A stretch of DNA of 64,000 nt, taken from the NCBI RefSeq assembly GCF_900086645.1, contig NZ_LT576451.1, forward strand, positions 1 to 64,000. Direction: 5' to 3'. The position numbers were made by a program, and so were the translations under genes. The notes beneath the pieces are model-generated. The model did not search any database. It was not told the DNA's origin and saw only the letters and a program-made list of their open reading frames with translations. Source of the DNA: Curtobacterium sp. 9128 (GTDB lineage: Bacteria > Actinomycetota > Actinomycetes > Actinomycetales > Microbacteriaceae). Of this stretch, positions 43,856 through 52,228 are shown piece after piece; the first letter of the stretch is position 1; each line of letters opens with the position of its first letter.

Positions 43856-44911
43856 ATGACGTACGAGCAACCCATCCGATACCGCGACGACCTCGAGCAG
43901 GAGCTTCCGGACGAGGAGGCGATCGTCTCGGAGACGATCGCGCTGATGCGGCAGACGATGAAGCAGACGTTCGAGGAGACCCGCCACGGAACTTCGGGAA
44001 CGCACGCGAAGAGCCACGGCGTCGTCACGGGCCGGTTCGAGGTGTTGCCGGATCTGCCGCCCGAGCTCGCGCAGGGCATGTTCGCCGTCCCGGCGACCTA
44101 CGAGACGGTGGTCCGGTTCGCCAGCGAACCGGGCGGCATCGACCCGGACACGGCGCAGCGGGCCCGCGGCGCAGCGGTGAAGGTCCTCGACGTGCCGGGG
44201 GAGAAACTCCGCGACGGGTGGACGAGTCAGGACTTCCTGCTGAACACGTGGCCGATCATCCCGCAGGGCGACGCGAAGGTGTACCTCGACGCGATCCGCG
44301 CCCGCGCCGAGCACCATGGCCACTACGTGCGGACGGTCGCGGCGACGATGGCGAAGCATCCCGCACCGAAGGGAACCCTCTTCGACCGCACCCCGAACAT
44401 CCACCCACTGGCGTTCAGCTACTACTCTCAGGGCGCGTTCCGGTACGGCGACCACGTCGCGAAGTTCCATATCGCGCCGGCAACGGACCGGCAGCGTGAA
44501 CTGGCGGAGCAGACCGTCCCGGCTGGTGCGTCGCCCGGGATCCTCAGCGAGTGGGTTCGCGACTTCTTCGCCGGTCAGGAGGCCCGGTTCGAGTTCCGTG
44601 TGCAGCTCAACGTCGACCCGCAGGCGATGCCGATCGAGGACGCCTCCGTCGAGTGGGACGAGACCCGCAGCCCCTACCGGACCGTCGCGATGCTGATCCT
44701 GCCCGCGCAGGAGTCGTTCAGCCCCGCGCGTCGGGTCTACGCCGAGGACGTGATGTCCTGGCGGCCCTGGCATGGACTGCGCGCGTTCCGACCGCTGGGC
44801 AGCATCAACCGAGTCCGGCGACGCGGCTACGAAGAACTCGGCAAGTGGCGCCACGACATCAACGCACGCACAGAACAGAACCCGACCAGCCTCCAGGAGG
44901 TCCCCGCATGA
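43856..44911 (+). CDS. Catalase-family heme protein, copy 1
   Basis: 351 residues with the catalase core in reduced form. Distal His segment THAKSHGVVTGRFEV corresponds to HAKGxGxxGxF of catalases; VVRFAS and AAVKVLDVPGE follow; SQDFLLNTWPII supplies the distal Asn. The proximal heme-Tyr site is probably ARRVYAED. It lacks the arm and wrapping domain of true monofunctional catalases, so peroxidase, allene-oxide-synthase-like or peroxide-isomerase chemistry is possible. ATG 43856 is chosen from three clustered in-frame ATGs. The stop overlaps copy 2. Confidence 0.78.
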   Translation: MTYEQPIRYRDDLEQELPDEEAIVSETIALMRQTMKQTFEETRHGTSGTHAKSHGVVTGRFEVLPDLPPELAQGMFAVPATYETVVRFASEPGGIDPDTAQRARGAAVKVLDVPGEKLRDGWTSQDFLLNTWPIIPQGDAKVYLDAIRARAEHHGHYVRTVAATMAKHPAPKGTLFDRTPNIHPLAFSYYSQGAFRYGDHVAKFHIAPATDRQRELAEQTVPAGASPGILSEWVRDFFAGQEARFEFRVQLNVDPQAMPIEDASVEWDETRSPYRTVAMLILPAQESFSPARRVYAEDVMSWRPWHGLRAFRPLGSINRVRRRGYEELGKWRHDINARTEQNPTSLQEVPA

Positions 44912-46017
44912 CCGACCGAGACCAGCCCACTACGTACCTGCGGTACACGCCCGACGTCGAGGTGGAACAACCCCACGAGGCGGAGGACATTCAGGCACTC
45001 CGGGAGACGTTCGCGCAGATCCGGACCATGGCGTTCGACAAGCTCCGGCACGCCGTCCGCGACGCGCACGCGAAGAGCCACGGCGTGCTCGCCGGCACCC
45101 TGCGCATCCACGACGACCTCCCGACCGAGCTGCGGCAGGGCCTGTTCGCCCAGACCGGTGAGCACCCGGTGATCATCCGCTTCTCGACGGCGCCCGGGGA
45201 CATCGTCTCCGACGGGATCGGTTCCGCGTTCGGGATGGCGATCAAGGTCCTTGACGTCGACGGCGAGAAGGTGCTGCCGGGGAAGCAACAGGCTCGGACG
45301 CAGGACTTCCTGCTGGTCAACCACCCCACCATCTCGTCCGGAGACGTGCACACCTACCGACGCGACCAGGCGGTGCTGCTGCAGACGTCGAAGGCGCCCG
45401 AGGGCATGCAACTGGCTGCGACCACGGCGCTGCGCGCCGGGGCGGACCTGCTCCGCAAGGTCGGCGTCGACAAGACCGGCGGCCCTGCAGGGCAGGCGAA
45501 GCCACACGTCAACCTACTCGGTGAGACGTACTGGTCCCAGGGCGCGATCCGGTACGGCGACCACGTCGCGAAGGTATCCGCTGCCCCCGTGGCCGAGAAC
45601 CTCACAGCGCTGACCGGAGAGCACGTCTCGGTCCGGGAGCCGTCCGCGTACCGGGACCTGACCAGCGCGTTCTTCGCCGGCAACGCGGGCGTCTGGGAAC
45701 TCCAGGTACAACTCGCCACCGAACTGGAGACCACGCCCGTCGAGGACGCCTCCGTCGCGTGGCCCGAGGACGTCGCCCCGTACCGGACGGTCGCAACGCT
45801 GACCGTCGACCCGCAGGACTCGTTCTCCCCAGCACGGCGCGTCTACGCCGACGACGAACTGTCGTTCAACCCGTGGCACTGCCTGGTCGAGCACCAACCC
45901 CTCGGATCCATCCAGCGCGTCCGCCGCCCCGTCTACGACGACTCGGTGGACTTCCGCGCAACCACCAACGCCGCGACTGTCGAGGAGCCCGGGAACATCG
46001 ACGAGCTTCCGGCCTGA
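44908..46017 (+). CDS. Catalase-family heme protein, copy 2
   Basis: 369 residues, a clear paralogue of the preceding gene, overlapping it by 4 nt. Same landmarks: AHAKSHGVLAGTLRI, VIIRFSTAPGDIVSDG, GMAIKVLDVDGEKV, TQDFLLVNHPTIS, SQGAIRYGDHVAKVSA, SFSPARRVYADDELSFNPWHCLVEHQPLGSIQRVRRPVY. Differences cluster in the middle (LQTSKAPEGMQLAATTALRA), suggesting specialised substrates or a heterodimer with copy 1. A decayed third relative lies at 47437-47790. Confidence 0.8.
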   Translation: MTDRDQPTTYLRYTPDVEVEQPHEAEDIQALRETFAQIRTMAFDKLRHAVRDAHAKSHGVLAGTLRIHDDLPTELRQGLFAQTGEHPVIIRFSTAPGDIVSDGIGSAFGMAIKVLDVDGEKVLPGKQQARTQDFLLVNHPTISSGDVHTYRRDQAVLLQTSKAPEGMQLAATTALRAGADLLRKVGVDKTGGPAGQAKPHVNLLGETYWSQGAIRYGDHVAKVSAAPVAENLTALTGEHVSVREPSAYRDLTSAFFAGNAGVWELQVQLATELETTPVEDASVAWPEDVAPYRTVATLTVDPQDSFSPARRVYADDELSFNPWHCLVEHQPLGSIQRVRRPVYDDSVDFRATTNAATVEEPGNIDELPA

Positions 46018-46222
46018 CGGCTGGTCGACCGCGGACCACCGCGACGGGCAGGAGGGGCGGCTCCAGGTCGGAACTGTCCCGGTGACTCCAGCGGGTCCAC
46101 GGTGGTTCGCGCTCGGGCCGATCGTCCCCTCCGCGTACTCCGCAGGAAGCGTTCGTACCGCGCGCGTACCGTCCGCTGGGTCCGGCGCCGACGACGGCGC
46201 CGACGACCTGAACGGAGCAACC

Positions 46223-47362
46223 ATGCGAGCAGTCGTCTACAACGGCCCCCACGACGTCAGCGTCGACGATGTCCCGGATGCCGAGGTCGAACAGCCGACC
46301 GACATCCTGGTCAAGATCACCGCGACGAACATCTGCGGGTCGGACCTGCACATGTACGAGGGCCGGACCGACATCGAGACCGGCAGTGTGTTCGGGCACG
46401 AGAACCTCGGCACCGTGATCGAGGTCGGTGACGGCGTCCAGAAGGTGCGGGTCGGCGACCGTGTCGTCCTACCGTTCAACGTCGCTTGTGGGTTCTGCAA
46501 GAACTGCGAGCGCGGCTGGTCGAGCTTCTGCCTGACCATGCAGCCGAACGAGGCCGCTGCCGGAGCCGCGTACGGCTACGCGGACATGGGCCCCTACCGC
46601 GGCGGGCAGGCGGAGTTGCTGCGCGTCCCGTTCGGTGACTACAACGCGCTCCGTCTCGGTGAGGACTCGGTCGAGAAGGAGAACGACTACGCCATGCTGT
46701 CGGACATCTTCCCGACCGGCTGGCACGGGGCCGAGCTCGCCGGAGTGCAGCCGGGCGACACGGTGGTCGTCTACGGTGCCGGACCCGTCGGCCTCATGGC
46801 CGCCCTCTCCGCCTCCATCAAGGGCGCATCGCGGATCTTCGTCGTCGACCGGCAGGCGGACCGGCTCCGTCTCGCCGAGTCGATCGGTGCGATCGCGGTC
46901 GACGACTCGAAGGTCGACCCCGTGCAGACGGTCCTCGACGCGACCCTCGGCCTCGGAGCCGACCGCGGCATCGAGGCCGTCGGGTACCAGGCCCACGACG
47001 GGCAGGGTAACGAGCAGCCCAACCTCGTGCTGAACCGTCTCATCGCCTCCGTCCGGTTTACGGGCGGAATCGGCGTCGTCGGCGTGTACCTGCCTGAGGA
47101 CCCCGGCGCTTCCGACGAACTGGCGAAGAAGGGGCAGATCGCGCTGGACTACGGCACGTTCTTCTTCAAGGGCCAGCACATGGGCACCGGTCAGGCACCC
47201 GTGAAGCGGTACAACCGCCAGCTCCGCGACCTGATCGCCGGGGACAAGGCATCGCCGTCCTTCATCGTCAGCCACAACCTCTCGCTCGACGAGGCCCCGG
47301 ACGCCTACCGCCACTTCGACGCACGCGACGACGGCTGGACCAAGGTCGTGCTCCACCCGTGA
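46223..47362 (+). CDS. fdhA: Glutathione-independent formaldehyde dehydrogenase
   Basis: 379-residue zinc medium-chain dehydrogenase of the FdhA type, which oxidises or dismutates formaldehyde with tightly bound NAD. Visible: CGSDLHMYEGRT, FGHENLGTVIEVG (catalytic zinc), the structural zinc stretch VACGFCKNCERGWSSFCL, MLSDIFPTGWHGAELA, YGAGPVGLMAALSA and VVDRQADRL (Asp for NAD). The family insert GIEAVGYQAHD...EQPNLVLNRLI is present. ATG 46223 follows ACGGAG. It lies 205 nt after two catalase-family genes on the same strand; a joint role against peroxide and aldehydes is plausible. Confidence 0.92.
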   Translation: MRAVVYNGPHDVSVDDVPDAEVEQPTDILVKITATNICGSDLHMYEGRTDIETGSVFGHENLGTVIEVGDGVQKVRVGDRVVLPFNVACGFCKNCERGWSSFCLTMQPNEAAAGAAYGYADMGPYRGGQAELLRVPFGDYNALRLGEDSVEKENDYAMLSDIFPTGWHGAELAGVQPGDTVVVYGAGPVGLMAALSASIKGASRIFVVDRQADRLRLAESIGAIAVDDSKVDPVQTVLDATLGLGADRGIEAVGYQAHDGQGNEQPNLVLNRLIASVRFTGGIGVVGVYLPEDPGASDELAKKGQIALDYGTFFFKGQHMGTGQAPVKRYNRQLRDLIAGDKASPSFIVSHNLSLDEAPDAYRHFDARDDGWTKVVLHP

Positions 47363-47368
47363 CCACCG

Positions 47369-47405
47369 GGACGGGAGGGTCGGACCGCTGCTGGCCCTCC
47401 CGTCC
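47369..47405 (+). terminator. Hairpin terminator of the formaldehyde dehydrogenase gene
   Basis: Perfect 11-bp arms GGACGGGAGGG (47369-47379) and CCCTCCCGTCC (47395-47405), 7 nt past the stop. Another member of the GGACGGGAGG hairpin family. Confidence 0.75.
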
Positions 47406-47436
47406 GTCGCGATGGTTCGCTGCCGACCAGCTGCCA

Positions 47437-47790
47437 GGAGGGAAGTTCGTCGACGTGCTCAGGTGGGTCGATGATCACGCGTTGGTCGTAGTGGAGAAGT
47501 CCCCCGAGCCGCCGTGGACGGGATGGTGAACCTCCTGGATGAACCCGAGCGGCTGGTGTTCGACGAAGCAGCGCCACGGGTCACAGGTCAGCTCGTCCTC
47601 GGCGGAGATCCGCCGTGACTGAAGAACGAGTCCTGCGGGCCGAGGGTGGGTGTCGCGGCCATGCCGTGCGGGGTCATGCGTCGGAGAATCCTCGACCGGC
47701 GTCATCTTCAGATCACTGGCGAGCTGCGGTCGGAACTCCCAGCGGCCCTCGCCCGGCGAAGGACGCGCTGATGAGGTCCGTGGTCTTCTG
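47437..47790 (-). pseudogene. Remnant of a third catalase-family gene
   Basis: Reading leftward, fragments in shifting frames match the C-terminal third of copy 2: TDLISASFAGRG (copy 2 has RDLTSAFFAG), WEFRPQLASDLKMTPVEDSP (copy 2 WELQVQLATELETTPVEDAS), GPQDSFFS, AEDELTCDPWRCFVEHQPLGF, HHPV, DFSTTTNA, and finally EHVDELPSWQ (copy 2 NIDELPA). The N-terminal two thirds are missing. Several frame changes plus amino-acid drift show real decay, unlike the single-base breaks at 1-2.3 kb. Orientation is opposite to the intact pair. Confidence 0.8.
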
Positions 47791-47823
47791 GCGTTCTGCT
47801 CTGACAGATTCCGTCTGAGGCTG

Positions 47824-48024
47824 TCACTCGGGATCCGACCAGCGCATCCATGAGTGGATCTGTGCTGATGCAGCCTCGAACGAAGTGTGCGACCCGCCAA
47901 GGGGCCAGCAGTTCGAGCCGACGTCGTACTGCGCCCGTCGGGTGATGTCTGCCACAGCGAGATCGCCGAGGAAGATGCTCCAGTGGCCGGCGTAGTCGTT
48001 GCCCCATCGCAAGCGATCCGGCAT
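47824..48024 (-). CDS. Hypothetical protein, 66 residues
   Basis: Begins MPDRLRWGNDYAGHWSIFLG with no detectable family. A CAGGA ribosome-like site precedes the ATG. Amino-acid composition (Trp, Gly and Asp spread normally) looks protein-like, but the gene lies beside a decaying catalase copy and could itself be a fragment. Confidence 0.45.
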   Translation of the reverse strand: MPDRLRWGNDYAGHWSIFLGDLAVADITRRAQYDVGSNCWPLGGSHTSFEAASAQIHSWMRWSDPE

Positions 48025-48115
48025 GGCGTGTCCTGACGTTCAAGATGCGGAGCAATCTGCTCTTGCACGAACAGTAGGCGTCGCAGCCTGCGCTAACGCG
48101 TTTCTGGCAGTGATT

Positions 48116-48147
48116 GGGCCCCGCCCTCGAAACCGAGTGCGGGGCCC
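48116..48147 (-). terminator. Terminator hairpin of the alpha/beta hydrolase gene
   Basis: Arms GGGCCCCGC (48116-48124) and GCGGGGCCC (48139-48147) are perfectly complementary with a 14-nt loop that can also pair in part; 16 nt past the hydrolase stop. Confidence 0.7.
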
Positions 48148-48163
48148 TTCACGAGGGGCTCGT

Positions 48164-49000
48164 CTACTTCGCGAGGAACTCCAGCACGACCCGGTTCCAC
48201 TCATCCGGGTGGCTGACGTTCACGCCGTGCGGACCACCCTTAACGACATGCAGTTCCGAACCGGTGATGGCTTCGTGGGTGCGGGCGCCGGAGCCCTCGT
48301 AGGGCACGGTCGCGTCACCGTCGCCGTGGATGATCAGCGTCGGCACGGTCACCTTGGGCAGGTCGTCGCGGAAGTCCGTATTCGCAAACGAGGCCATAGC
48401 CTCGAGCGCGGCAGTCTTCGATGCCTGCTTCGCCAACGCGAGCGCTTCCTGCCGGTCGTCTTCGGAGACCACCAGGACGCCGTCGACGGAGAAGAAGTCG
48501 GTGGTGAACTGGTCGTAGAACGAGTCCTCGTCCTTCATCAGCCCAGCCGTCATCTCGGCTGCCTGCGACTTCGGCAGCGGCCCGTCCGGGTTGCCGTCGG
48601 TCTGCAGCAGGTACGGCGGGACCGCGGAGGCGAACACGACACTGTGGAGCCGTTCGGTGCCGTACTTGGTGAAGTAGCGGGCCACCTCACCGCCACCCAT
48701 CGAGAACCCGACAAGGGTGACATCCTGCAGGTCGAGCTCAGTGAGAACGGTGTGGAGGTCCTCGGTGAGGTGGTCGTAGTCGTAGCCGGTCTTGGGCTTA
48801 TCGCTGCGGCCAAAGCCGCGACGGTCGTAGGTGATGACCCGATAGCCGCCATCGGCGAATACGGGCACCTGCTTGCTCCAGGACGCTCCGGAGAGCGGCC
48901 ACCCGTGGATCAACACGACCGGGCGGCCGGAGCCGCCGGTGTCGTCGATATGCAGGTTCGTGTCCTTGAAGAGGCCGTGGTGGGCGGTGATCTCAGTCAT
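48164..49000 (-). CDS. Alpha/beta hydrolase, non-heme chloroperoxidase/arylesterase type
   Basis: 278 residues. HGWPLSG oxyanion motif, DRRGFGRSDKP, nucleophile elbow GFSMGGGE (Ser), acid Asp in IHGDGDATVP and catalytic His in GGPHGVN. This is the cofactor-free haloperoxidase/arylesterase subgroup, which makes or uses peracids. Start ATG 49000 follows GGAGCAGAGGT. Peracid/peroxide chemistry fits the nearby catalase-family genes, but that link is speculative. Confidence 0.9.
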   Translation of the reverse strand: MTEITAHHGLFKDTNLHIDDTGGSGRPVVLIHGWPLSGASWSKQVPVFADGGYRVITYDRRGFGRSDKPKTGYDYDHLTEDLHTVLTELDLQDVTLVGFSMGGGEVARYFTKYGTERLHSVVFASAVPPYLLQTDGNPDGPLPKSQAAEMTAGLMKDEDSFYDQFTTDFFSVDGVLVVSEDDRQEALALAKQASKTAALEAMASFANTDFRDDLPKVTVPTLIIHGDGDATVPYEGSGARTHEAITGSELHVVKGGPHGVNVSHPDEWNRVVLEFLAK

Positions 49001-49293
49001 ACCTCTGCTCCGTTCCTGTCACCACATGGCGCGGCGACGCATAGATCGGGTTCGGAGCCTGCCAGCGAGAGGATGGCAACAGCTGCCAGCAGCGAACGAC
49101 GACGCCGGTTTCTGGACAGCCGCCCCGGCTGCTCGCGGCGTCGCTCCGAAGTGCGCGGCCCGCGGCGACGCGTAGCGGGTACAGCTTGTGGCTCGGTGCT
49201 GTCCGCGGCTGGTGGGGGGGGGTGTGGAGCAGTAGACAGGGCGGTTCACTCGAAGGGGCAACGTATCCCGGCTCATCAGGGAAGTCAGCACCG

Positions 49294-50232
49294 ATGCGTT
49301 CGATCGTGTACACCAGCACCCAGACCCGTCCGATCACGGACACCGAGCTCGCGCAGATCCTCGCGGTGGGGCGGGAGAAGAACACCGCCCTCGGGGTGAC
49401 CGGGATCCTGGCGCACAAGGGTGACAACTGCCTCGGGATCCTCGAGGGCGATGACGCCACCGTCGCCGCACGGTTCGAGCAAGTGCGCCGTGACCCCCGA
49501 CATACGAACGTGCGCGTCCTGGCAGATGAGTCGGTCGCGCAGCGGTCGTTCCCAGACTGGTCGATGGCGTTCCAGCCGCTGGATCCGCTGATGGAGCACG
49601 TTCCGGGCTTCAGTGACCTGTTCGCGCCCGGTCAGCAGCTCGACCCGGCGATCGGGCTGACTCGGGCGCGGGGGTTGTTGGAGTGGTTCCGGAAGCATCC
49701 CCTCGCACCGTTGACGAGTCAGACCGCCGAAGCGGACGAGGTACCCCGCACGCGTGCGATCAACGGGGCGATCTCGGCGTTGCACGGCGGCAGCATCACG
49801 CGGTTCACCCTCGACGACGCCGCCGAGCGCGCAGGGATGAGCGTGGCCGAGGTGCGGGAGGTGTTCCCGACCGAGCGGGCGTTGCTGGCGGCGACGGTGG
49901 AGCGGTGGACGCAGGCGATCTCTGCACCGTTGGCGCCACTGATGGGCGAGCAGGGTACGGTCGCGTTCCTGCACGCGCTCCTGGCTACGCACGCGGAAGG
50001 GCGGCGCTCACGCGGAGAGACCGAGGACGATCGCGGCGGACGCGGCGACGAGGGCCGAGACGATGCCGGTCGCGGTCATCATGAGGGTCCGTTGACGGGG
50101 CTGCTCGCGGACCTCGGAGAAGGGGCTGCGCATCGACGCGCGGCGGACACGACGCACCAGAGCGGTGTGGGCCGTCGAGGGAAGCACGGTGTCGGGAGCG
50201 ATGAACGTGGTCACGGTGCCCTTCAACTCTGA
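49294..50232 (+). CDS. BLUF-domain protein with TetR-like helix-turn-helix; photocycle Gln replaced
   Basis: 312 residues. Residues 1-94 are a BLUF flavin domain: IVYTS (Tyr6), REKNTALGVTGIL (Asn30) and FPDWSMAF (Trp89, Met91) are conserved. The normally invariant Gln of the FxQxLEG motif is Gly48 (CLGILEG), so the standard light reaction should be lost. Residues 160-205 (RFTLDDAAERAGMSVAEVREVFPTERALL) resemble a TetR DNA-binding helix-turn-helix. After about residue 236 the protein becomes Arg/Gly/Asp-rich and overlaps an opposite-strand gene, so the real C-terminus may be lost. Confidence 0.75.
   Translation: MRSIVYTSTQTRPITDTELAQILAVGREKNTALGVTGILAHKGDNCLGILEGDDATVAARFEQVRRDPRHTNVRVLADESVAQRSFPDWSMAFQPLDPLMEHVPGFSDLFAPGQQLDPAIGLTRARGLLEWFRKHPLAPLTSQTAEADEVPRTRAINGAISALHGGSITRFTLDDAAERAGMSVAEVREVFPTERALLAATVERWTQAISAPLAPLMGEQGTVAFLHALLATHAEGRRSRGETEDDRGGRGDEGRDDAGRGHHEGPLTGLLADLGEGAAHRRAADTTHQSGVGRRGKHGVGSDERGHGALQL
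50008..50214 (-). CDS. Small membrane protein, 68 residues
   Basis: GTG start 50214 with GAAGG upstream. Basic N-terminal half (TALVRRVRRASMRSPFSEVR) and one C-terminal helix LMMTATGIVSALVAASAAIVLG. It fully overlaps the disordered tail of the BLUF protein on the other strand. The composition fits a real tail-anchored peptide better than the opposite reading does. Confidence 0.5.
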   Translation of the reverse strand: MTTFIAPDTVLPSTAHTALVRRVRRASMRSPFSEVREQPRQRTLMMTATGIVSALVAASAAIVLGLSA

Positions 50233-50751
50233 GCCATCAGCGGCTCGGTCAGACCCGGATCGTCCGGCCGGGATGACCATAGGAAGGAAACCGTTCACGC
50301 CGCGGACAATCCGACCACGACAGCGAAACCTGAACAGCCACCAGCGGAAGCGGTGTCCAAAAACGGACGCAGGGAGATGCGAGGGCATCCATCACTGGTT
50401 CGGGTCCGGGACGGACACCCTCGCGCTACGACGCCGTCGGGTTCGACGCTGAATCAAGACGAGGTCAGCCCCGGGAACAGGGATCGGGGCACCCACGGAC
50501 AGGGTTCGCGGAGTAGCAGCCCTGACGGTACAAGCGACGGGCTTGTACTCCCCCAAGCCAGCCTCAGCCAGTCGCGTCCGTCGAAGCGGAACTGACCGGT
50601 AGCCGATCCACTTCCGAACGACTCTCGAGTGGAGTGCATGTAGTCAGCACAGTCGGGGGCGGTCTCGCGGAGCGCGGTGAGTGCCCGACGCTGGCGCTGG
50701 CGCTGGCGCCGGTCAGGCAAGCGCTGAGCACACCGACTAGTGCTCTCCCCC
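50233..50751. other. 519-bp stretch without a supported gene
   Basis: Short open frames exist on both strands but none has a ribosome site, a leaderless box or a family motif. A short GGCGCT direct repeat (GCTGGCGCTGGCGCTGGCG) lies near 50692-50712. GC content is lower than in the flanking core genes. Confidence 0.5.
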
Positions 50752-51669
50752 TCAACGGTGAGCGGGAGGTGAACCGATCGCTACGTGCAGCACCTCGCGG
50801 AAGGAGGAGTCGCCCCGCCCTCCGCTGGTGTACGGGTGGAAACCTTTCACCGCACCAAGCCGTCCCCTGAACCCGAGCAGGAGCGCGATTCTCACCTGCC
50901 AGCTTGCCCGTATCCCGCTACTTGCGTGCACGAGCGCGAGCACTCGCCCGTATGCAGTGAGATAGCCCGTCGCATACACGAACGGCAGCGTACCCAGCGG
51001 AAGCCAAATGGTAAGGGTGAAGCTTCGCATCTCCGCCCCGAATTCGAGGCCTGACGCCCCTCGAAGGAGGCTAGATACTGACCAAACGATGGCGGCGATC
51101 CCGAGCACGATTAGAACGAACGAGGAGACCATCGACGCCGCTCGCCCATCCTCTCTCCTACTCGCGAAGGCGTTGAGCGCTGTCGCGAAGACAGCCACAG
51201 GTAGGAGAAGAAGCTCGATCCACAGCGCGTATGAAGCGAGGCCGGCGACATACACCACTACCGCGGTCGCTCCGACGGTCTCCTGGATGAAGTGCTTGAA
51301 GAGCTTTCCGCCGTCCTCAATGCTGACGATGCCCTTCGAGAGGAGTGGCAGGCTCGCACCTACCACGATGAGCACCGTGTCTTTCGTGAGCGACGGGTTC
51401 CAAGCGGAGATCCAGCTTCCCAGCCAGACGAGTCCGGCGATGTAAACAAGAAAGAGACCGAAGACCGCGACGATCCGCCATACAAGCATGGCGCGCAAGA
51501 CATCCAAAGCGGCGGGGACGGCTGCTCCGCGCCAGCTCGGTTTGGAGAGAACGAACAGGATCAAAATCGCCGACCACACAAGCACCGCCTCTTCGCGAGC
51601 ACTGAGCGTGCCGAGGCTGTTCCAAGTCACTTCTAACTTCCCCCAGGGGTGCGGTTGCGGTGAAGGCAT
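50752..51669 (-). CDS. Polytopic membrane protein of unknown function
   Basis: 305 residues from ATG 51669. About seven hydrophobic segments: VLVWSAILILFVLS, VWRIVAVFGLFLVYIAGLVWLG, DTVLIVVGASLPLLSKGIV, TAVVVYVAGLASYALWIELLLLPVAVFATAL, MVSSFVLIVLGIAAIVWSV and LTIWLPLGTLPFVYATGYLTAYG. The central loop SIEDGGKLFKHFIQETVGAT is cytoplasmic. Codon use is visibly less GC-biased than elsewhere, suggesting recent acquisition. No family recognised. Confidence 0.65.
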   Translation of the reverse strand: MPSPQPHPWGKLEVTWNSLGTLSAREEAVLVWSAILILFVLSKPSWRGAAVPAALDVLRAMLVWRIVAVFGLFLVYIAGLVWLGSWISAWNPSLTKDTVLIVVGASLPLLSKGIVSIEDGGKLFKHFIQETVGATAVVVYVAGLASYALWIELLLLPVAVFATALNAFASRREDGRAASMVSSFVLIVLGIAAIVWSVSSLLRGASGLEFGAEMRSFTLTIWLPLGTLPFVYATGYLTAYGRVLALVHASSGIRASWQVRIALLLGFRGRLGAVKGFHPYTSGGRGDSSFREVLHVAIGSPPAHR

Positions 51670-52228
51670 CTCTGAAGCTTCCGACCCGAGCGTAACGACG
51701 ACTGGTGACACTTCCTGTTGGCACGTCTTCGGCGCGAAGAAGTGAAGTGAGGAGCCCTTCAGCCGTTTGATTACCCTCCTGTCTGCGGAAGCCTTCCGCC
51801 TAGGTGTCCGCAAGACGGTCCTCCAGTGGACATTTGACTGACCATGGGCAACGCCGACTCACACCGCCCTGGTGCGAGTCGTACCCCGTCTCACATAGGT
51901 GGTCCGCGGAGCTTCGCAGTTCACGCATGCCATACGGACGCCTTCTGACGAAACGATGCCGAGCCGATCCGCCGTCGACCTGACCCGTCTGGGACGCCGA
52001 CCACTGAGTCCATCTCCGTGTCTCAGGAACGCTGCGTGCCGGTCGGACATGTCGTTCGGCAGACGACACCACACCCCCGAGACTCTCCGACGACACGTCG
52101 CCGCTCTGCCGATGCCGTCAACTCCAAGGGCATGGGTTCTCGGAGAATTGCCAACTCGCTCGTCGCGACGAGACGAGGTGCGAGCCATGCAGATCGATCT
52201 CAGGGCTCGCGAGCTGGCGGTCGCATCG
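51670..52228. other. 559-bp stretch without a confident gene
   Basis: A possible 63-residue leftward frame (51859-52050) contains ACVNCEAP with one CxxC pair, but lacks a ribosome site or leaderless box. Nothing else is supported. The region probably holds the promoter of the leftward membrane protein near 51700. Confidence 0.45.

Noticed and set aside
49214-49222. Run of nine G upstream of the BLUF gene, possible phase-variation tract
   Set aside because: It lies 72 nt before the start and outside any recognisable promoter spacer; a run of nine is not enough evidence and may be a sequencing problem.
51859-52050. 63-residue leftward frame with a CxxC pair
   Set aside because: No ribosome site, no leaderless box, one CxxC only, and several overlapping frames of equal quality on both strands.
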